The notes under the pieces: generated by a model
The model's database searches: none
Seen by the model: only the letters and a program-made list of their open reading frames with translations
What the model was told of the DNA's origin: nothing
Assembly (NCBI GenBank): GCA_007378955.1
Contig: VMGY01000009.1
Location: 1 to 40,021, forward strand
Direction of reading: 5' to 3'
DNA: 40,021 bases
DNA from: Parcubacteria group bacterium Athens0714_12
Lineage (GTDB): Bacteria > Patescibacteriota > Patescibacteriia > UBA2591 > VMGY01
Shown here: one piece after another, positions 34,665 to 40,021 of the stretch
Layout: each line of letters opens with the position of its first letter
Position numbering within the stretch: position 1 is the first letter of the stretch
Position numbers and translations under genes: made by a program

Positions 34665-35651
34665 ATGAAATTATCTTCGCGGCAAATTATCAATAAAATA
34701 AAAAAATCCCGATTAGTCGGTATGGGCGGGGCTGGTTTTCCTACTGGCTTAAAATGGGAAATAGTTAAAAATGCAAAAGCAAATCAAAAATACATTATTT
34801 GCAACGCGTCCGAGGGCGAGCCAGATGTTTTTAAAGACGGATATCTTTTGGAAAATTATCCGCAAGAAGTGATAGAAGGAATAAAAATAGCTTTATCGGT
34901 TTTTGAAAACAGCTTTGCTTATATTTATCTTCGCAAGGATTATTACCAGAGATTTAAAAATAAATTGGAAAAATTGATTAAGGGTTTGCCGATTGTTTTA
35001 TTTAAAGAAACCGGCGGTTATCTTTGCGGCGAAGAAACGACTTTAATTGAATCTATTGAAGGCCAGAGAGAAGAGCCGAGAATCAGGCCGCCTTTCCCAT
35101 GCCGCAAAGGCCTCTTTAATTGCCCAACCTTAATTAACAACGCGGAAACATTTTATTATGTCGCTAAAGTTATTGAGAATAAATACGAGCAGACCCGTTT
35201 TTATTGCTTGAGCGGCGATCTAAAAAAACCGGGTATTTACGAGATGCCTTTGAGTTTCACGATAAAAAAGATTTTAGAAGAAACGGGCAATTTTCCCGAA
35301 TTTGATTTTTTTGTCCAGGCAGGCGGCGGCGCGAGCGGCGAAATTTTAACCTCGCGAGAATTAGGCCGGCCGGTTAATGGTTCGGGCGCGATTATCGTCT
35401 ACAATCTCAAAAAAACCAAACCGATTTTATTGATGAAAAAATGGATAAATTTTTATTTTGAACAAAATTGCGGAAAATGCGTTCCCTGCCGCGAGGGGAT
35501 TTATCGGATTAAAGAACTTTTAGATAAAAATAAAATAGACAAGGAAATTTTAGATGATTTATTATTTATTTTGGAAGAAACAAGTTTTTGCGCTTTGGGT
35601 AAAAACGTAACATTGCCATTTAAAAGTTTAATAGAAAAAATTTATAAATAA
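34665..35651 (+). CDS. NuoF/HydB-like FMN- and NAD-binding diaphorase subunit (short form)
   Basis: GMGGAGFPTGLKWE, CNASEGEPDVFKDGYLLEN, GGYLCGEETTLIESIEG, CGKCVPCREG Fe-S motif. Confidence 0.92.
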   Translation: MKLSSRQIINKIKKSRLVGMGGAGFPTGLKWEIVKNAKANQKYIICNASEGEPDVFKDGYLLENYPQEVIEGIKIALSVFENSFAYIYLRKDYYQRFKNKLEKLIKGLPIVLFKETGGYLCGEETTLIESIEGQREEPRIRPPFPCRKGLFNCPTLINNAETFYYVAKVIENKYEQTRFYCLSGDLKKPGIYEMPLSFTIKKILEETGNFPEFDFFVQAGGGASGEILTSRELGRPVNGSGAIIVYNLKKTKPILLMKKWINFYFEQNCGKCVPCREGIYRIKELLDKNKIDKEILDDLLFILEETSFCALGKNVTLPFKSLIEKIYK

Positions 35652-35652
35652 A

Positions 35653-37362
35653 ATGAAACAGAAAAAAATAAAAATTATCATCAATGGCCGAAAAATTGAA
35701 ACCAATGAAGGTAAAACAATTTTAGAAGCGGCGCGTGAAAATAAAATAGAAATTCCCGCCTTATGCTTCCATTCGGATTTGAAAGTAAAAGCTAATTGCC
35801 GGATATGCACGGTGGAAATAAAAGGAATAAAGGGTTTGCAAACAGCTTGTTCAACTGAAGCGAAAAAGGGAATGGAAATTATCACTGATTCGCCAAAAAT
35901 CAGCAAAGCCAGAAAGATTAATTTAGAATTAATATTTTCCCAGCATACCGAAGAGTGCGATGATTGCGTTTGGGATTTTAATTGCCAAATTTTAAAATTA
36001 GCCAAAAAATATAAAGCGGAGATTACCCGTTTTGCCGACCGGAAAAAGGATTATCCTCTTTATCGCTTCGGGCCATCAATTGATTTTGACAATACTAAGT
36101 GCATTATTTGCCGAAATTGCGCGGAGGTTTGCCCGGTAGATTTTTTAGAAATTAAAAACAAGGGCGCGGAAATTCAGATTACTCCTTCAAAAGATAAAAA
36201 TAAAGATTGTATTTATTGCGGCCAATGCGTTACCCATTGCCCGGTCGGCGCGATAGAAGGTGTTGGCGAGTTTGAAGATATTGAAAAACCGTTGCAGGAA
36301 AAAGATAAGATTGTTGTTGCCCAATTCGCTCCATCTATTAGAACGAGTATCGGCGAGGAATTTGGTTTGCCTTATGGCGAAATTGTCACGGAAAAATTAG
36401 CTGCGGGGATTAAAAAATTGGGATTTGACAAAGTTTTTGACGTGAGTTTTGGCGCTGATTTTACGACCATGGAAGAATCCGAGGAGTTGATTGAAAAATT
36501 GGCAAAAAAAGAAAACTTGCCAATAATGACTGCCTGCTGTCCAGCATGGGTTAAATTTATAGAATTTTATTATCCGGAATTTATTCCTAATTTAACTTCA
36601 GTCCGCTCGCCGCAGATTATTTTAGGCGGTTTAATAAAAACTTATTGGGCGGAAAAGCATAATATTGATCCCAAAAAAATCGTGGTTGTTTCCATAATGC
36701 CTTGCGTGGCAAAAAAATATGAAATCACCAGAAAAGAATTTAATCTTAACGGCTTAAGGCCAGTTGATTATGTTTTGACTACCCGGGAATTGGCGTATCT
36801 TTTAATTAAAAATAAAATAAATTTTAAAACCATTAAGCCGCAGTTGCCGGACGCGCCTTTGGGGGTAGCTTCCGGCGCCGGTGTGATTTACGGCGTTTCG
36901 GGCGGAGTAATGGAATCAGCTTTGCGGACGGCTTATGAAAAAATGACCGGCAAAAAATTATTAAAGATAGATTTTAAAAAAATCAGAGGAATGGAAGGAA
37001 TTAAAAAAGCGGAAATAAAGATTAATGGCAGTAAAATTAAAGTTGGCGCCATAAGCGGCATTAAGAACGCGAAAAATATCTTAGAAGAATTAAAGAGAAA
37101 TCCGCAGTCTTATGATTATTTAGAGGTGATGGCTTGTCCCGGCGGCTGTATCGGCGGCGGTGGACAGCCCGTGCCGACTGATGCTAAAATTAGAGCGGAA
37201 AGAGCAAAGAGCCTTTATAAAATTGACCTTAAAAAAGAAGTAAGATTGGCGCATCAAAATCCCGCTTTACAAAAAATTTATAAAGAATTTCTTAATAGCA
37301 AAGAAAAAATTCATTCTATTTGCCATACTGAATATAAATATAAAAAAAGAATAAAGACATAG
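35653..37362 (+). CDS. hydA: [FeFe]-hydrogenase catalytic subunit (NuoG-like N-terminus + H-cluster domain)
   Basis: 2Fe-2S CFHSDLKVKANCRIC; HTEECDDCVWDFNC; two 4Fe-4S motifs (CIICRNCAEVCP, CIYCGQCVTHCP); H-cluster motifs TACCPAW, MPCVAKKYE, EVMACPGGCIGGGGQP. Confidence 0.96.
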   Translation: MKQKKIKIIINGRKIETNEGKTILEAARENKIEIPALCFHSDLKVKANCRICTVEIKGIKGLQTACSTEAKKGMEIITDSPKISKARKINLELIFSQHTEECDDCVWDFNCQILKLAKKYKAEITRFADRKKDYPLYRFGPSIDFDNTKCIICRNCAEVCPVDFLEIKNKGAEIQITPSKDKNKDCIYCGQCVTHCPVGAIEGVGEFEDIEKPLQEKDKIVVAQFAPSIRTSIGEEFGLPYGEIVTEKLAAGIKKLGFDKVFDVSFGADFTTMEESEELIEKLAKKENLPIMTACCPAWVKFIEFYYPEFIPNLTSVRSPQIILGGLIKTYWAEKHNIDPKKIVVVSIMPCVAKKYEITRKEFNLNGLRPVDYVLTTRELAYLLIKNKINFKTIKPQLPDAPLGVASGAGVIYGVSGGVMESALRTAYEKMTGKKLLKIDFKKIRGMEGIKKAEIKINGSKIKVGAISGIKNAKNILEELKRNPQSYDYLEVMACPGGCIGGGGQPVPTDAKIRAERAKSLYKIDLKKEVRLAHQNPALQKIYKEFLNSKEKIHSICHTEYKYKKRIKT

Positions 37363-37536
37363 AGATGGTTACAAAACTCTTTCGTGGCGAAATTTTAGAT
37401 TTTCGGACGAGACAAGGAAGACAAGTAAAAAGATTTGAAACGTAGCAAAGCTACGGTGAAAATCTTTTTACGCTGGCTGACGAAGTCGCAGCCGAAAAGA
37501 TAAAATTGCAGCAGAAATGAGTTTTGTAACCATCTC
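37362..37536. mobile_element. Palindromic family 2 (MITE-like), copy B
   Basis: GAGATGGTTACAAAACTC ... GAGTTTTGTAACCATCTC; flanked by ATA on both sides; internal similarity to copy A plus an extra segment CGCTGGCTGACGAAGTCGCAGCC. Confidence 0.88.
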
Positions 37537-37544
37537 ATAGTACC

Positions 37545-38052
37545 ATGAATACAAAAATAAAAATTTTAATAATTGAGAATAAGGCGATTTTTACCTTGGT
37601 TAAAATTTTTTTATTAGTTTCTGCCGCCACTTTGGCGCCTTTGTTCAATCAGCAATTTATCGCCGGACCACGCGCTTTTTATCTCTGTTTTTTTATTGGA
37701 TAAGCATAATGCGATTTTAATCGGTTTGATTCCAAGTTTAATCGCTTTATCCACCGGACTTTTGCCCCCTGTTTTAGCTCCGATGATCCCCTTTATAATG
37801 GCGGGCAATACAATTTTAATTTTAACTTTTAGTTATTTAAAAGAGAAAAATTTTTGGCTTGGCGTCATTTCAGCCAGTTTTTTAAAATTTATATTTTTAT
37901 TCAGCGCAAGTTCTATTGTGATAAATCTTCTTTTAAAAAAAGAAATTGCCGCCAAAGTCGCGCTAATGATGAGCTGGCCGCAATTATTAACCGCTCTCTC
38001 GGGCGGCCTACTCGCTTATTTATTTTTAAAATTTTTTAAAAATAATTTGTGA
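37545..38052 (+). pseudogene. Multi-pass membrane protein gene split by a frameshift
   Basis: Frame 1: MNTKIKILIIENKAIFTLVKIFLLVSAATLAPLFNQQFIAGP... stops at 37701; the other frame continues ...ALFISVFLLDKHNAILIGLIPSLIALSTGLLPPVLAPMIPFIMAGNTILI to 38052. Confidence 0.65.
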
Positions 38053-39860
38053 AAAAAAAGTCAATCATAATTTTCATTATTATCGTTATTATAGGTTTTG
38101 CGGTCTATAAAATTTTTAGCAAGCCCAAAGAAGCCGGGTATGATTTTGTTATTGTAGAAAGAGGCGATGTGATTCAGGAAGTTTCCGTAACCGGCGCAGT
38201 GGCGCCGGCGAAAAAGATTGATTTGCAGTTCCAGTCGCAAGGGGAGATAAAAGAAATTAACATTAAAGTCGGCGACCAAGTGAAAACCGGCCAAGAGTTG
38301 GTCAAATTAGATGTCGCGGAATTAAATACCCAGCTTTTTGAAAAGCAGGCAAGCTTGGAATTAGCCCAAGCCAAACTTAATCAGCTTTTAGCCGGCGCCA
38401 GTTCAGAAGATATAAAATTGGCGGAAACCGCGGTTTCAAACGCTGAAGATAATTTAGCCAAGGCCAAAGAAAGCGCGGCTAAGGATATCGCCAGCTCCGA
38501 GGCATCGGTGAAGTCAGCTCAAATTTCTTTGAATAATAACAATCAAAATTTAATTGACGTTAAAATTAGCGCCGAACAGGATTTAGCCAATGATTACCAA
38601 AGCGCTTTAGATGAACTTGACAGCGCTTATTCTTGCGCGGACAAAGCAATGACTTATTTGGACGATGTTTTTGAAGATTACCCGAGTGGCTGCAATCTGG
38701 AATCTTGTTTCAGTTGCAATGATTCGCAAATTAAAAACAGCGCCGAGGAACAAAAATTTAAAGCTAATAACGCCTTGAAAAAAATCAGCGAAATACGCGT
38801 CAATCTTTTAATGGATTCAGGCAGGGAAAAAATTGACAAAGCCCTGGCTGATTATAAAGAGCAATTGGAAATAATAAGAGCATCTTTAAGTTCGGCCTCC
38901 GATGTTTTGGATTCAAGCAGTGTTAATTATAATCTTTGCCCGAGCAAGAGTTTGAGTACGGTTAAAACAAACATCAATACCGGCTGGACGAATTTAAACA
39001 CTTCAACCGCTGATATCAGAAGTGCGGAACAAGATATAGCTTCCACTAAAATTACTAATCAAACAAACATCAATACCGCTCAAGCGAAAGTTGATGTCAG
39101 TTTGGCCTCTTTGGACAGCGCTGAACAAAGTTTGGCGGCAGTTAAAGCCAAAGCTGATGGTCAGATTTCAAGCGCTGAAGGAAGCCTTAAAACCGCTCAA
39201 GACCAGTTGGCTTTGAAAAAAGCGCCGGCGCGCCAGACTGACATCGCTTTATACCAAGCGCAGATTAAGCAGGCGCAGGCGAATGTTTCCTATCTTTTGG
39301 AACAAATGAATAAAAATATTTTATTATCGCCGATTGACGGCCTTATTACTAATCTTGACGGCGAAGTCGGCGAAGTCGCCAAAGCCGGGCAAAATGTGAT
39401 TTCTTTAATCAGTTTAAATAATTTTCAGATTGAGGCCGATGTTTCTGAAGCGGATATCGCTAAAATTTCTTTAAATAATCCCGTGAAAATAACTTTAGAC
39501 GCTTTTGGCGATGAACAAGAATGGAATGGAAGAGTTATCAGTATTGATCCCGCGGAAAAATTAATTTCCGGCGTGGTTTATTATAAGACGACTTTTAATT
39601 TTGATAATTTTGATAAAAAAATCAGTTCCGGTATGACAGCCAATTTAGTAATTACCACCGCCACCAGAGAAAATGTTTTGACGGTCCCGCAGCGCGCGGT
39701 GATAGAAAAAAACAGCCATAAAGCAGTCAGGGTTTTAATCAATAAAGAAATGAAAGAACAAATCGTCCAGACCGGCCTCCGCGGCAGACAAGGCGAAATT
39801 GAAATTATTTCCGGCCTTAAAGAAGGGGATAAAGTGATTACGTTCATGAAAGAGAAATAA
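38049..39860 (+). CDS. HlyD-like/RND-type periplasmic adaptor (membrane fusion) protein
   Basis: N-terminal TM; biotinyl-lipoyl-like EIKEINIKVGDQVKTGQELVKLD; long coiled coil; ILLSPIDGLITNLDGEVGEVAKAGQNVISLI. Confidence 0.9.
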   Translation: MKKKSIIIFIIIVIIGFAVYKIFSKPKEAGYDFVIVERGDVIQEVSVTGAVAPAKKIDLQFQSQGEIKEINIKVGDQVKTGQELVKLDVAELNTQLFEKQASLELAQAKLNQLLAGASSEDIKLAETAVSNAEDNLAKAKESAAKDIASSEASVKSAQISLNNNNQNLIDVKISAEQDLANDYQSALDELDSAYSCADKAMTYLDDVFEDYPSGCNLESCFSCNDSQIKNSAEEQKFKANNALKKISEIRVNLLMDSGREKIDKALADYKEQLEIIRASLSSASDVLDSSSVNYNLCPSKSLSTVKTNINTGWTNLNTSTADIRSAEQDIASTKITNQTNINTAQAKVDVSLASLDSAEQSLAAVKAKADGQISSAEGSLKTAQDQLALKKAPARQTDIALYQAQIKQAQANVSYLLEQMNKNILLSPIDGLITNLDGEVGEVAKAGQNVISLISLNNFQIEADVSEADIAKISLNNPVKITLDAFGDEQEWNGRVISIDPAEKLISGVVYYKTTFNFDNFDKKISSGMTANLVITTATRENVLTVPQRAVIEKNSHKAVRVLINKEMKEQIVQTGLRGRQGEIEIISGLKEGDKVITFMKEK

Positions 39861-39887
39861 AATAATTTTTTTACTGAAATAATATTA

Positions 39888-40021
39888 TTACGAGAACTGT
39901 TCATGCCTTCGGGCAAGGGCAGTGCATAATGCCAGAAACATATTAGACTCCATAAGGCCATAAACCTTATGACATTCCATAATCACTGGCATTGCAAATT
40001 TAAGGGCATCAAAGGATTTGT
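39888..40021 (-). CDS. C-terminal fragment of a CDS running off the right edge, product unknown
   Basis: Open - strand frame ...KSFDALKFAMPVIMECHKVYGLMESNMFLALCTALARRHEQFS* ; composition less AT-rich than neighbours. Confidence 0.3.
   Translation of the reverse strand, partial: KSFDALKFAMPVIMECHKVYGLMESNMFLALCTALARRHEQFS

Noticed and set aside
1-40021. UGA recoding to Gly as in some CPR lineages
   Set aside because: TGA acts as a normal stop (e.g. the SPFH-like gene at 23384-23386), and core genes translate cleanly with the standard code.
1-40021. Window as a closed circle with one gene spanning the ends
   Set aside because: The edge ORFs are both on the - strand, but their reading frames do not join (57 nt = 19 codons on the left; offset of 2 on the right) and the ends share no overlap.

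Overview
AT-rich, gene-dense window of about 40 kb. Protein content and architecture suggest a Patescibacteria/CPR (Parcubacteria-like) genome; this assignment is inferred from family resemblance, not from a search. Core genes: S1-domain protein, ftsH, dnaN, class A PBP, ROK kinase, YraN, nusA, ndk, a GspE/PilB ATPase, valS, tsaE, tsaD, RNase HI, mutM, a lower-glycolysis block (pgk, eno and two tandem gpmI paralogs), a DksA/TraR-like zinc-finger protein, an SDR, and a redox/hydrogen block (DUF1858, thioredoxin-DsbD fusion, NuoF-like diaphorase, [FeFe]-hydrogenase, a frameshifted membrane protein, an HlyD-like adaptor). The most notable non-genic layer is a set of long palindromic elements. Family 1 has 3 copies plus a solo terminus; its hairpin arms change between copies while the loop core is conserved, and the loop is flipped relative to the arms in one copy. 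Family 2 has 2 copies with 18-bp TIRs and apparent 3-bp target duplications; one copy supplies the last base of the hydA stop codon. A third, single-copy palindrome spans the pgk start codon. Other notable points: an in-frame repeat-derived insertion of about 45 codons inside tsaD (analogous to Rickettsia palindromic elements), a Fic-HTH gene flanked by direct repeats matching the 3' end of valS, and a cluster of DnaA-box-like motifs upstream of dnaN. No rRNA, tRNA or CRISPR array was recognised.
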